From Pseudopithomyces maydicus (Eukaryota > Ascomycota > Dothideomycetes > Pleosporales > Didymosphaeriaceae), in assembly GCA_026873275.1 (NCBI GenBank), contig JANTUC010000016.1, positions 930,001 to 994,000 of the forward strand: a stretch of DNA of 64,000 bases. The letters run 5' to 3'. Below are positions 45,824-57,240 of the stretch, piece after piece (the stretch's first letter is position 1; each line of letters opens with the position of its first letter). The translations under genes and the position numbers were made by a program. The notes below the pieces were generated by a model that saw only the letters and a program-made list of their open reading frames with translations, was not told where the DNA came from and did not search any database.

Positions 45824-45972
45824 CTGTGAGTGTCCCATGTCAGCGACCCGTCAGTCAATAGCATTGACACGTAAGTTCGCAGTCAGCAACGCAGCAAGAA
45901 TTCAAGAGGTGCAATCGGGCAGTGTATTGCTTATCCTGAGGTAGAACAGGATGCCACGCAGCAAGCAAGCAC

Positions 45973-48392
45973 TCACGCATTGCCCACGAGCGCCTCAGCG
46001 CCATCCACCATCCACCCAAAGTCGAGGATGAGCGTCCGTCCATCCTGGGACGTGGCTACAACCCTCCGGTAGTCGCTCTTGGCACTCAAGATCCAGGAAG
46101 TCGTCCAGTTTTCGTATGTGGCGAACACGGCACCACTGGCATAGTCGGATACGCGAATGCTTTGATCGTAGCTCCCGCTCACGATACGGCCGTTGAAAGC
46201 ATCGAGGAACAGTGACCGCACAAGGCCACCGTGGCGGGCGGAGGTATGCAAGGTGTTGCCCGTCTGTGCATCGAACTTGTACACGACGTGATCGTTACCT
46301 CCGGCGAGTACATATTTCGCATCGTCAGAGAACTCGACAGCAGCCAAACCTCGATCCTCGGATGGGAAGTCCTTGATGGATGCACCGGAATCGAGATTCC
46401 ACAGCTTGGCAACACCGTCACCCGAGGCGGAAACAAGGAGATTGCCTCGGAGCTGAACAGCGTTGACAGGACCACGGTGGCCAGTCAAGGTTCTAATTTG
46501 CCGGCCGGTCTGGCGATCCCAAACGATGATGGCAGAATCCTTCGAGCAGGAAATAATATGTTTGTCGTCCAAGCAAACGTCCAAGACACCAGCTTGGTGC
46601 CCTCGGAGTCGGTACATGGGCACATAGTTGTCGCCGGTAATGTCCCAAACGATACACGTGTGGTCGGAGGAACCAGTCACCATAATGGTATCATCATACT
46701 GCAAGCAGAGAATGGATGCATCATGATAATCGGAAGGTACATGGTAGCTATCCAATGTCAGCGTTATTCAGTGATATGGGCATGGAAGTTGACAGTTCTG
46801 TGCTGACCACAAAGGGTAGTTAACAGACTCGCAACCGTCGCTTTACGTACATGTCGTTGCCCCTCTGTGTGCCGTTCAGAGACGGGTTGTTGACGACCTT
46901 GTTCTGGTGAACATCCATGGCAGGTGGGGTGTTGCTGACTGGGCGATGTGTAGGTCCTCCAATCACCTTGATACATTCATAGGTGTTCATGTCCCAGACT
47001 CGAATGGTCCGATCGCGTGATCCCGTAATGATCTTCTTCTCATCGAATTGGCAACAGTAAACGGAATCGGTGTGCCCGTTTAGGTATATTGCGCTTGGGT
47101 TGCTTGACCTCCATCTCCTGTCAATAGTCTTCCTCGTCCTGTACATCGCTTTCCAGTTCTGCGCCGGCGCATGCTTTCCATTCTTGTTGAACTTACCCAC
47201 ACCGATGCCCCCCATCTGTATAGGTATGGGTGAAACATGAACGGTGGGCTCGAATCGGCGCAGGAAGACATCTTTCCATACGTGTGGGGAAGTAGCAAGG
47301 TCGTGCCAGTGCTTGCTGACTAGTTCCGCTTGGATGAGGGAAGGCGCATCGAGATTCGACAGAATAATGGTAGTAATTTCAGCAGGTAAGACTTGGAGAG
47401 GGTCGACTAAAAGAGGGATTAGCATTTCGTCAACAGGATAATAATATAAAAGCCAGATTGCAGAGAGCTGCTCCGCTATATGGCGCTGCTGGGGTCAATC
47501 GTGCCGCTCAACAACGGCCTTACAGCGAGCCTTCGAAAGGACCCTGATTGGAGCACCGGGTTATAGGAAAAGTTCACTCACCCATTTTCTTCTCTTGCAA
47601 AACACTGTCAGCCCGCGCAATAGGCAAAGAGCAGCTCATTCCAACACCGCTCTCGCTGTCGTTGATGACGTGTTCGAAGTTGCTCGACTGTTGGGTGCCG
47701 CTCTCGAGGAACTTGCGGGTCTGCTCTTGCTCTTTCCGCAACTGTGACAAGCGAGCATCGTTTGCTGCCGCTGCCGCCTGGCGTGCGGCTGACCCCGGCA
47801 CAAGTGAAGGGTACCCCGAGGGAATCGGCGGCGGCACTGGGTTGTACTTTGCAAATTCGCCAGATGGGCCCGAGGCCGCGGGTCGTCGACGCAGGCTAGA
47901 GAAGCGCTTGAGCATCGACATCTTAGGGCTGCCAGCAGCAGGTGGGGCGGTGTTGACATCCATCTGAGACAGCGGGAGGCCAGAGTCATGATGGGGCAGC
48001 GGCAAACGCAGCATATCCGTGCTATTCTTACGGGCAGTCGCGGACGCACTGGCGCCTGGGGCGTTTTCAAACATGGCGGTGATGGACGGACGGCGCGACG
48101 ACGAAGACGACAGCTTGCGGCGGATCTTGCCAAAGCCGCCCTCAAGCATGGATGTCGCCCGCGACAGAGAGCGAGAGCTGGTGTGCTGCTGGTGCGAATG
48201 GAACTCCTCGCTCATGCCCTCGTGCACGGCGCGCAGCGCGTTGGAGGACTCGCGAGTCTCGTTGCCATGGGTGCTGAAGGTCTGTGAGGCGGTCCGTTTC
48301 ATGCTCGCTTCAAAGGCCCGCGACGGCGCTGCGCTGTCGTCGACGGCAGACGAGGTCTTTGGGCGGTGGGCAATGGACGGGCGACGATGCAT
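45973..48392 (-). CDS. F-box/WD40-repeat protein
   Basis: The exons are 48392-47582, 47406-46851 and 46747-45973, giving 713 aa. The introns are 175 and 103 nt (GTGAGT...TTTAG; GTACGT...GATAG). A Ser/Arg/Pro-rich disordered N-terminal region of about 270 aa comes first. An F-box follows (LPAEITTIILSNLDAPSLIQ, KHWHDLATSPHVWKDVF). A propeller then begins GHTDSVYCCQFDEKKIITG with SRDRTIRVWD, and continues through GSSDHTCIVWD, SKDSAIIVWD and SASGDGVAKLWN. This is the layout of SCF ubiquitin-ligase receptors such as Pof1/Met30/Cdc4, but I cannot assign an orthologue. ATG 48392 is the first in frame; the frame is open further upstream to a stop near 48612, so an upstream exon may exist. Confidence 0.8.
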
Positions 48393-49112
48393 TTCCGCTG
48401 CAGCGGAGCGTTGGTATGCGCGGTGGGTAATCAAGGGTCTCGTTACCGGCTGTCCGCGTGGAGCGCTACCAAGGCCAGGAGCACCTCGGGCAGGCCGACT
48501 CTGGTACGCGGGACGGTGGAGCGGTGGAGCGGTGGGTTGCACGCGGTCGCCTGCAACGATATGGCTGTACGACTGGTGTGCTGGGACGTCGCAAGGGGGA
48601 GGGGGCGTCTAAAGGGAGCGTGGGTATCGGCTGGGGACGGCGACGGCGACGGCGACGGCGATAGGAGCAAGGTGTAGAATACAACAACTAGAAGAGGTGA
48701 GAAATACAGGGAGCGACAACACACACAACTGCGGCGAAGGGAGTGAAGACGAGTGAGCGAGAATGGCGCACGCTTCGGTTTTGGAAGGTGCCAGGAGGAT
48801 CTGAGGAAGGAACTGCTGTTTTGCCTTTATGTTGGAAGGAGCCACCGAGGACTGGGGACGGCGCCAGGGTGAAAGGGCGCCGCCTCGAAAATTAGCGGAC
48901 GCTGCAGATCTCGTCTCGCCTGTGCCCGGCCACAAGCACGACACAACCAGCAACATGGCGGGCGCTATCCTGCAAGCTGCCCCGTCTGTGCTTGGAACCC
49001 GCTGCCATTGCCATCGCAGCACCTCCCATTCACTGCTAGCTTCCTGCCCGACCGCGCTGCTGCTTGGACACCAGCCCACCCTCACCGCCCCGTCGCGAGA
49101 GTTGCCCTGGTC
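48393..49112. promoter_or_regulatory. Divergent region between F-box/WD40 and DUF7704-like genes
   Basis: It holds 5' regions of both genes. A (GGCGAC)n hexanucleotide run lies near 48640-48662. ORFs in several frames are GC-rich chance products. Confidence 0.45.
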
Positions 49113-49589
49113 ATGACGAAAACAACCCTTCCGCCGCCCATCCCGGCCCTGTACCGGACCATCTACCTCTACATCGAGCCCACTTCGACCCTCGTCGGCG
49201 CCGTCTATGCCCACCATTTCCAGTCAACATATTTGCATCTGACGCACGTCGGCTCCGCACCTATTGGCTCTGTTCCTTTGGGCACCTCCATTGTGCTGAC
49301 GCAACTGGCAAACCTGTACCTCCTTTTATGCATTAACGAGGCCCTGGTCCTGCGCGCAACCACGGATCTCCGGGTCTGGAAGACGTTTCTTTTTGGCCTG
49401 CTCGTAGCGGATCTTGGCCACCTGTATTCCGTGCACCCCGTCGGGAGCTGGGTCTACTGGCGCTTCTGGGAGTGGAACGCCATCGACTGGGGCAATGTCC
49501 CGTTTGTCTACTTCCTAGCCCTCTCGCGCGTCCTCTTCATGTTCGAGGTCGGCTTCGGTGGGACAAAGGTAGAAAAGAAGGACGCCTGA
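49113..49589 (+). CDS. Small four-helix membrane protein, DUF7704-like
   Basis: A single-exon gene of 158 aa starting MTKTTLPPPIPALYRTIYL. An upstream ATG at 49008 would add 35 residues without conservation. The pattern is typical of a fungal membrane family I recall as DUF7704: IEPTSTLVGAVYAHHF, LTQLANLYLLLCINEALVL, VWKTFLFGLLVADLGHLYS, and WNAIDWGNVPFVYFLAL with SRVLFMFEVG. The C-terminus is Lys-rich. No function is known. Confidence 0.8.
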   Translation: MTKTTLPPPIPALYRTIYLYIEPTSTLVGAVYAHHFQSTYLHLTHVGSAPIGSVPLGTSIVLTQLANLYLLLCINEALVLRATTDLRVWKTFLFGLLVADLGHLYSVHPVGSWVYWRFWEWNAIDWGNVPFVYFLALSRVLFMFEVGFGGTKVEKKDA

Positions 49590-51641
49590 AAGCCCAGCGT
49601 TCTTCAATCAAACTTTAGCAAATTATCAACGCTCGCTCAATCAATATTGTGAAACATGGCTTTGGTCCAAGACAAAACGTTGAATAAGCTGTCACACAAC
49701 GATAATTCCGTCCTACCGTGCGTGCTCAATCCTTTAGAAGATCCCACCGATCCGATTCCGTTACCCCAGAAATTCTCCACTCGGCGGCGGCCCACACCAC
49801 CGCATTCTCGAATCCACACTCACCGCCAACTCCATGGCCCTTTTCGCCGTTCGAGAACGCTGCCCCTACCCAAGGCGCCTTCCGACACCGGAAAACTAAG
49901 GCACCCGGCCCGCACTCATGTGCAACCACCATAGTGTGCAACCGGACCCAAAATATTTCTAGGGCCCCAGACCCCCGCCTCATAAGATGCCATCATCTCA
50001 CCCAGACCTCAAACCTCCGATCAGACGCATTGATTCCGTCAACGTACGCTCGCTGTCCCCGTGCGTATCCTACGCTACTTACTGGCCGCAGCACTCTGCA
50101 CCGCATCCGCACGGCACACCTCAGCAACACGTACACACACACACTCTCTCTCTCACACACAACTCAGCCCTACCGCTTACTTCAGCCACCCGTCCCCTAA
50201 AATAACCGCCCTGCCTATGCCCAGCGGTAATCCACAGCACGCACTCGCCACATCTTGCCCTGCATGCCAAATCTGCCCACCGTCTCCTCACCGCCCACCC
50301 CTCGTCGCTCGCTAGACCTGCTAGCCCTGCTCGCGCCTCGCCACAGCGCAGCACCGCACCGCAAGCCCAGCAACAAGGGCCTCGGGGAAATCTCGCAGGT
50401 GCGCTCTGCAGCGAAGTTTTCATATGCAGCGTGCCGGGCGGGGTGGCGCCCATGTGGGCATGCACCGCACAAGTATGTAGACTACATACATAGCTAGACT
50501 ACCTAGGCTACGCTACGTACATGGAATGGAATGGGATGGATGGATGGATGGATGGGGGAGGCGCGGGGAAACTCGGGAATAGCCTAGCGCTCTGTGATGT
50601 CCGATGCCGTGAAATGTACGTATGTATGTTCAGCGCGACCCAGAAAAACTGTTGGGAAGGGCACGAGAAAAACTGCCATGCCTTCGGCGAACAAAGGCAA
50701 GGCAGAGGAATGTGAAGATGCCCAACAGGTTCCCTGGTACGACGTGTGTACCAGGTCTCCAACTCCGGAAGGAGCGCACTTGCAGGACCCCTCGATTACC
50801 ATGTAATTATATCATCATGAAACCGGTCGGAGCGCTACGTGAAGCCGCCGAACCGTTTCCACGGGTATGGTTGGGTACGTATGGGTATGGGTATGTAGAG
50901 TGAAGGAAGTGCGTGCATGCAGGCTGCCTGCTGCTACGCATCTGATCGCACATGCATGTGCAGGTTGCGAGATGCAAAGTGCGTGGAAGTGCATCCCCGT
51001 GTAATTCAACAGCGCATCACATCATCAGGCTTGCACAATCATCACAATCGCACGCATCATCTGATCGTTCACAAGAAGCATCAATATCATTTCGACCGTC
51101 GTGCAAAGCAAAAAGCCCGCCATCGTCCGTCCCGGTACTTGGTAAAATCCGCCCCTCTTACTTCCCCCTCCCAAACATAAACGTCGAACATGTCCACAAC
51201 AAAAAGTAGAAACATATATAAAAAAAGAGACACCACAGAAGGGTGCTACATGGGTATAATTAACCGCCTCCCAGAGTCCAATGAAACAATAGATCGCAAA
51301 CATCAGTAGTCGAGGAACGTTTCAAAAAGGGAAATAAAACAAGACCAAAGTCCGTATACACCAGGCATTAGCCAGAGCCCCAAGGAAACGAAGAAAGCCT
51401 CCTGTAGGGAATGTACAACCCAGCCTTTTCCGCCCACCGTGCCCACACGGAAGATTCCCATGAGAATAAAGAAAAGCTCATCCAAGAGCGCCATGCTGTG
51501 ATCCAAGTACCATAGAAAAGCCGCATATGCAAGGAATAAGTCGCGGAACATAGTAGTAGTAGTGGTGGTAGTAGTAGTCGTAGTAGTACATTTGAGATGG
51601 AAAGAAGTGACAAATAGAATTAGATCGACCGAGCGACCAGC
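49590..51641. other. Gene-free stretch with simple repeats
   Basis: Two kb between the DUF7704-like gene and the 3' end of MED15. It has an (AC)n/(CT)n tract near 50130-50160 and a (GGAT)n tract near 50530-50555. No credible coding sequence was seen. The part near 51600 should be the MED15 3' untranslated region. Confidence 0.5.
50521..50557. repeat. (ATGG/GGAT)n microsatellite
   Basis: Starts ATGGAATGGAATGGG and continues as four GATG units before a G run. Confidence 0.8.
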
Positions 51642-54600
51642 TTAAATAGAAATGCCAGGCATACCACCCATGCTGTCCATAGCCTTGTCGATGGAATCGA
51701 GATCCATCATGACGCTGTCCGTATTGAAGAGCATCATGTCATCGTTGTCCATGAGCGGGAGACCCACGCCCAGGCTCTCGATATCTTGGGACAGCATGAG
51801 GTCGAGCGGGAGCACGTCGGCGGACATGCTGAGCCAGGCCTCGGGCATATCGGCATCTTTAATATCAAGGTTAATATGCAGATTGTCGTTTTCGGAGATG
51901 TCGGACTGACGTGTAGAGGGGTGTCCTTCGAAGTAGAATCGGGCGTGTCCAACGGCGAGCTGGGTCGCGACCGAAGAGTCCAAGAGTTATCCTCATCCTT
52001 CACATCCTGTGTAGTGTACGGTTGGTTCGTATCGAGTACCGAGTAGATGTCGTCGTACGAGAAATCGAATAGAGAGACAGGTACGAGCGGCGGTGCCTCT
52101 TCTTCTGCCGCAGGCTCCGTCTTAGTCTGTATTTCGGATTCCTTGTGCGGAGCCTTTGTAAGACTTGCTGGCGTCGGTTTGGTAGGTAGGCCGGTGCTAG
52201 GGGTCGCGACCTTGACGGATGCTTGCGGGGTCTTGAGGAGGCTAGTAGAAGGTGAGCCTTTGATGCCAGTCTGCGTGGGAACTCGGGTCATTGGCGTAGC
52301 CGCAACTTGACCTGCCGGTGTGGCAGCAGCAGCTGGCATGCTTGGAGTTTGACCGGACTTCATCTGCTGTGGAGGAACGCGTGGAGCGGCGGAGGCTGGT
52401 CTGTTGTCACGAACAGCCGCAGTGGGATCCTGCTTCAACAGGCCTGTCTTGGGATCGACGCCGACGTACTCCGCCATCGACTCTATGGCGAATTGAATAG
52501 GGTCATCAATCTTCGTGTGGTTATGACTGATGTGAGTGTCCAATTCAGCTTGCGTATCAAAGCCGCGGGCTGAGTATTCGCAATCAGAGAACTTGCACCT
52601 GAAAGTAGGCCTCTGTACAGTAGGTACTGTTTGTCGTTTGAGCTCAGGAGAATTGCCTTTTCCAGAGCCGATGTGCGGCGACTGCTTCGATGGCGGTGTC
52701 GAGGTCTGACTGTTAGGATCCATCTTCTGTCTCTTCTTTTCGGGTAGCGATAGGTGTGTGATCGTCTTAGCTCCTGGGAAGTACTTCGGAGCGCCTTGGG
52801 GAGAAGCACCACCAAGCTGGAAAGGTGGCTGTGAAGCTGTAGGCGCTGGAGGTGCCTTCTGTTGTCGTTGCTGCTGCTCAACGATCTTCAAGTTGGCCGC
52901 GTTGAGCTGCGGTGCTGCTTGGTCGCGCTGTTGAGTCTGTTGTCCTGGTTTGGATTGAGCCTGTTGGCTTGCCATTCGCGACATAACCTTGGCAACGAAA
53001 GCAAGAATATGACGAATGTGTTGCTCGAACTCGGTTTCCGTCATAGTTAGTTGTGGGTGTAGTGTACCGTCGCTTGGGTTCAACTGCCTCACAAGCAGTA
53101 TACGAGATCTAATTACAGTCCTGGCGACTTTTTCCGATTCAGGGGACTCGTAAGAGATCAGGAATATGCGCAAGGCTTGTTCCACCTTCTTGATATGTGG
53201 CAGTTTTTCCTTAATATTCTGCTGTAGCCTTGCACGCGCCTCCGCCGAAAGGTTTTGCACTTCAGCCTTAGGAAGCTTGCTTTGTTCTTGTTGGACAATC
53301 ATATTGTATTTCTTCTCCCGCTCGGGATCCTTGAGCTTAGCGGCGATTTCTTCTTGGCTGGGCAGAACCGGAGCCTGTGGCTGTTTGTTCGAGGCGTCTT
53401 GGGCTTTCATCAGATTGGCCCGCATTTGGGCTTGATGTTGTGGACCAAGTTTCGACATTTGTTCCTGTGTCAGATTAAGTCCTTGCTGTGATCGAGATGG
53501 GATCATAGCAGGAGCTTGAGGAGCAGCATTGAGAGACTGGGCTTCGGCGACGCCATCCATGCCGTCATCGTTGGGCCTCTTGATGCCTTTGGCATTGTTG
53601 CCCTGAGGATTTGACTGCGGTGGCTGGGCTGGCTGGCCTGCTGGTTTTGTTTGCGGTGGACCTGGGGCTGGTTGGTTTTGCACCGATGGCGGGCGCGGTG
53701 CTTGCGCAGCTCGATTGGGCATCGAAGGCTGGGGTTGACTTGGATTACGCTGTTGATTCTGCATATTGAGAATAGCCGTTTGGTGCTGCTGCATTTTTCG
53801 TTGCATGATGAAGCTGCGGAGCTGATCATCAGTGGCATTGGCTTGATGTGCGGGTAACCGTGCACGCCATTGTTGAAGCTCTGCAGGAGTGACCTGGATA
53901 GGGCCAAGATTGGGTATGTTGGGTGCTTGCTGGGGTGCCCGGTTTGGAACGGAATTAGGTGTCATCTGTGCAGGAGGCGCAATGGGACCCATACCGGCCG
54001 GTGGTGGTTGGGGACGTTGACCAGGCATACCATTTTGCTGTTGTTTCATCAAGTCCTGGAAATGTAGGACTTGCAACAGGAGAAGCTTCTGATTGTCAAC
54101 GCCAGGAGCAAGGTTAGAGTTTTGCTGCACCCAATTCTTCAACTGCGCCCAAGTCTTCACATCTTGTGGTAGCATGTTTCTTATCGCTGCGTTCAGTGCA
54201 CTGGGCGGATACGGGCGATTGTCAGTTACCCCTATGATACCTGGGTTTTGTTGAAGCGTCTGTTGCGCGTGCATCAAGCGAGCTTGGTGAGGCAGCTGGC
54301 CAGGGCGCTGGCCCATAGGCATCTGTTGCGCTCCCATGCCAGCTTGCATGGGCTGCCCAAGCCCTCCAGGTCGCATGGCACCCATGTTCTGGCCATTCAT
54401 CATACCGTTTACCATACCTCCCATCGGTAGATTCTGTCCAGCGTTCATCATCATGTTGGGCGGGCCATTCGGAGCTTGCGCTCCAGGGAAAAATCCATTC
54501 GACATCATATTCTTTTGACGGGCAGAAGTGGCATACTGGGTCAAAATATGACGGAAATTCTGCTCGGGGACTTTGAGTAACTGTTGCTTCACCATGGGGT

Positions 54601-56112
54601 CAAGGTCTGGAGGCATCATCTGCATGCGGGCCTGCTCGGTCAGAGGCCCGGCCGGAACGCCAGCATTAACTTGTGCCATTCTGTTATGAGCGTCTCGCAT
54701 CAGCTGCGAGATTTGCTGTGGATCCGCCTGGCCCTGGCCTTGAGGTGCCATCACGGGGACGTGTGCTTGAGGGCGCTGCTGCGGAGTGGTCGGGTTTGGC
54801 TGACCAGGAGGCACCATGGCACGATTCAGCATGGACATGGCGTTCGGGTTGGGCGTGCCCAAGGGACGGTTAAGGCCTCCGGGCTGCCCATGAAGATTAG
54901 GGGTACCCATTTGCTGCAGATTTTGCTGTTGCAGTGCCTGTCGGGCGCGAGCTTCAGCTTGAGCCTGTGCAGCTTGTCGTTGCAAGTTCGCGTTTACGTT
55001 CTGGAAAGCAGCCTGCGCAGCTTGGCGTTGAGCGAGGGCAGCATTTTGTGGCTGGCCCTGGGGAAAGTTGCCCATTTGAGCGGCATTGTTGTTGCTCGCA
55101 GGAACGACTTGCTGGCCCTGGTCTTGCACGCGCATCGCTTCGCTTTGCTGGTTTGCCAGAGCGGTGAAATCAAATGCTTGATCGGGTTGACGCTGGTTCG
55201 CATTCATCTGTTGGTTCGGCATCTGTCCCGGTTGCATGCCAGCGGCCATCTGGTTAGGCTGGGCCTGCAGAGAGGCCAAGACCTGGGGTGAGATCTTCCC
55301 AGTCTTGAGCATACTCTCGGCTTGCTGCCTGAATCGAAACGCAAGAGGATTGATGCCTCGGCCCATGAGCTGCTGTTTTCTGTCCTCGGGCCAATTGTTG
55401 ACTTCGTTTTGAAATTGGTTGCGAATCTCTGGCCGTGCCTGTTCCATTAGTCGTTGAGTGAGGCGAGATAAGATGAGGTTCTGTTGCTGTGGCTGCTGGC
55501 CCTGCTGCATGCCGGGCTGCGTATTGTTGGGACCCTGTTGGGGTTCCCCACGCTCGGTCCATTTGCGCCCATGTTCGACTGGCTTTGCGACATGGGTATG
55601 GCCGAGGCCTGCATCTGCTGTCGTAGTTGGGGATTTGGAAATGGCTGGGCAAGCTGCTGAGGGGTGTTTTGACGTGGGTTTTGAGGGTTCGGCTGGCCCA
55701 TCATGTTCATCTGTGCAGCGTTCATGGCGTTCATTGCGTTCATGGCATTGTTCGCGTTGGGGTTCAGGCCCTGCTGAAGCTGCTGCTGGCGGAGGGTGGT
55801 CATGGTGAAAAGCTTCTGTCGGATGGTGGAGCTGTACTGTTCCTTGGTCTGCGATGTGAGGTAGGTGTTGTTCTCGAACTGCAGGGACTGGCGAAAGACT
55901 TCCTGTTCGTCGGCGTTGGGCTTGAGCAGGCGGTACGAGGTGAAAAACTGCAGAGCGAGCCCGCCTCGCTCCTCGGGGCTGATCTGCTGTTGCCAGCCCG
56001 GGGGTGCCTTTTCCTGGGCCTGCCGGAAATGCCTCAGCAGCATCTGCTGTATGTTCTGGCGATTCGGCTGGGGGTTGGCGGGCATCATGTTGGGGAAGTT
56101 TGGGTTGTTCAT
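51642..56112 (-). CDS. MED15: Mediator subunit 15 (MED15/Gal11-like), two frame breaks
   Basis: A very long Gln/Asn/Met/Pro-rich minus-strand gene, about 1490 aa and apparently intron-free. The N-terminus MNNPNFPNMMPANPQP leads into a KIX-like helical domain (NIQQMLLRHFRQAQEKAPPG, then LALQFFTSYRLLKP). Long low-complexity regions follow, then a conserved helical block (SAEARARLQQNIKEKLPHIK). Near the C-terminus a C2H2-like unit FRCKFSDCEYSARGFDTQ continues into AELDTHISHNH. The end is acidic (DADMPEAWLSM, then a Met/Asp-rich tail). MED15 is the Mediator tail subunit that contacts activators. The frame breaks at 55540-55549 and at 51918-51921, both at four-base C/G runs. Adding one base at each gives 4473 nt, divisible by three. 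Error in the assembly is more likely than loss of this core gene. Confidence 0.85.
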
Positions 56113-57208
56113 GGTGGTGGAGGACGAGGCCGCCTATGCAGCAGCACGACGGCGAGCGGCACAGAGGGTGCGGCGCAAGTCCGCGGGAAGGTCGCGATGC
56201 TCTGCGACCATGCAGCGGCGCTGGGCGAGGAAGACAGCGGGAGACAGCAGGAGGCCGTGGAGCGGGTGTCGCACAGGCGGAGGTTCACAGCGCGGGCGGG
56301 CAGGTGCGGTGTCGGTGGTGTCGAGCAACGGGCTGGTCTGGACGAACGGCTACTGGGCCGGCAGCATCCGCGTGTCTGGCGGAGGGCGAGTGAGGCGTGA
56401 GGCGTCAGGCGTCGGGCGCTTGGGGGAGGGATCCAGGGCAGGAGCGAGTGTCGAGTGCAGATCGCTCGAGGCGGCGAGTTGGGCCTGGCGCGGCGGGTCA
56501 AGCCCCAAGAGGGCGGAAAAAGCAGCGGGCTCGCTGGGGGTGCTGGGGGTGCTGGGGCTGGGTGGTGGCTCGTCGCAGCGGATGCAGCGCGGCGGGGGGG
56601 TTTCTGCGGTGCGTCGCTGGGGGCGAGCGTGTCGGTGTCGTGGGTGAGGAGAGTCGGGGGAGGACGGTGAGCCGCTGAGCTGGAGTAGCAGAGGTGTGGC
56701 AGATGGCAGATGGGCATGGGCTGGCGCCGCGTCCTGCACGAGTGGGCCACAGGGGACAAGGATCACCGAGCAGACCCCAGCAGGCGTCAAAAGCATTACG
56801 CCAACAAACTGGCCCGCCGCCGATTTAACAGCCTGGGAAAACCTTAACGCGCTGGTTTGAGTTCACGGCGGCGGGCAGCGCTCTGTTGCGGGCAAGGGCA
56901 GGCAGGGCAGGCAGGGCAGAGCGCAGACTCCAGAGCAGGGCAGCACGGCAGTGTCGCAGCGTCCTCGCCGTCCTGCTGCTTTCTTCCAGGTATTGCTGTC
57001 TGCTGCCCTCTGCTTCCAGTCCTGCTCATCCAGCCCAGGGCTCCCGCACGGCATGCGGTTGCGCCCGTCATGTGCCTGTGCCAGAGGGGGACAGCACGCA
57101 GGCACCCACGGCCACCCAGCATGGAGCCCGCCGAATCGTCACGCCTCGTCAAATCCTCCGCCGCCGCTCCAGCCCAGGCTTGCAGCAGCCGTCCCAAGCT
57201 CGTCCTCT

Positions 57209-57240
57209 CCTGGCTCGTCCTGGCTCGTCCTGGCTCGTCC
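57209..57240. repeat. 10-bp tandem repeat
   Basis: CCTGGCTCGT repeated about three times in perfect copies. A similar 10-bp repeat, GCCACCGCGA, follows at about 57519-57546. Confidence 0.75.
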
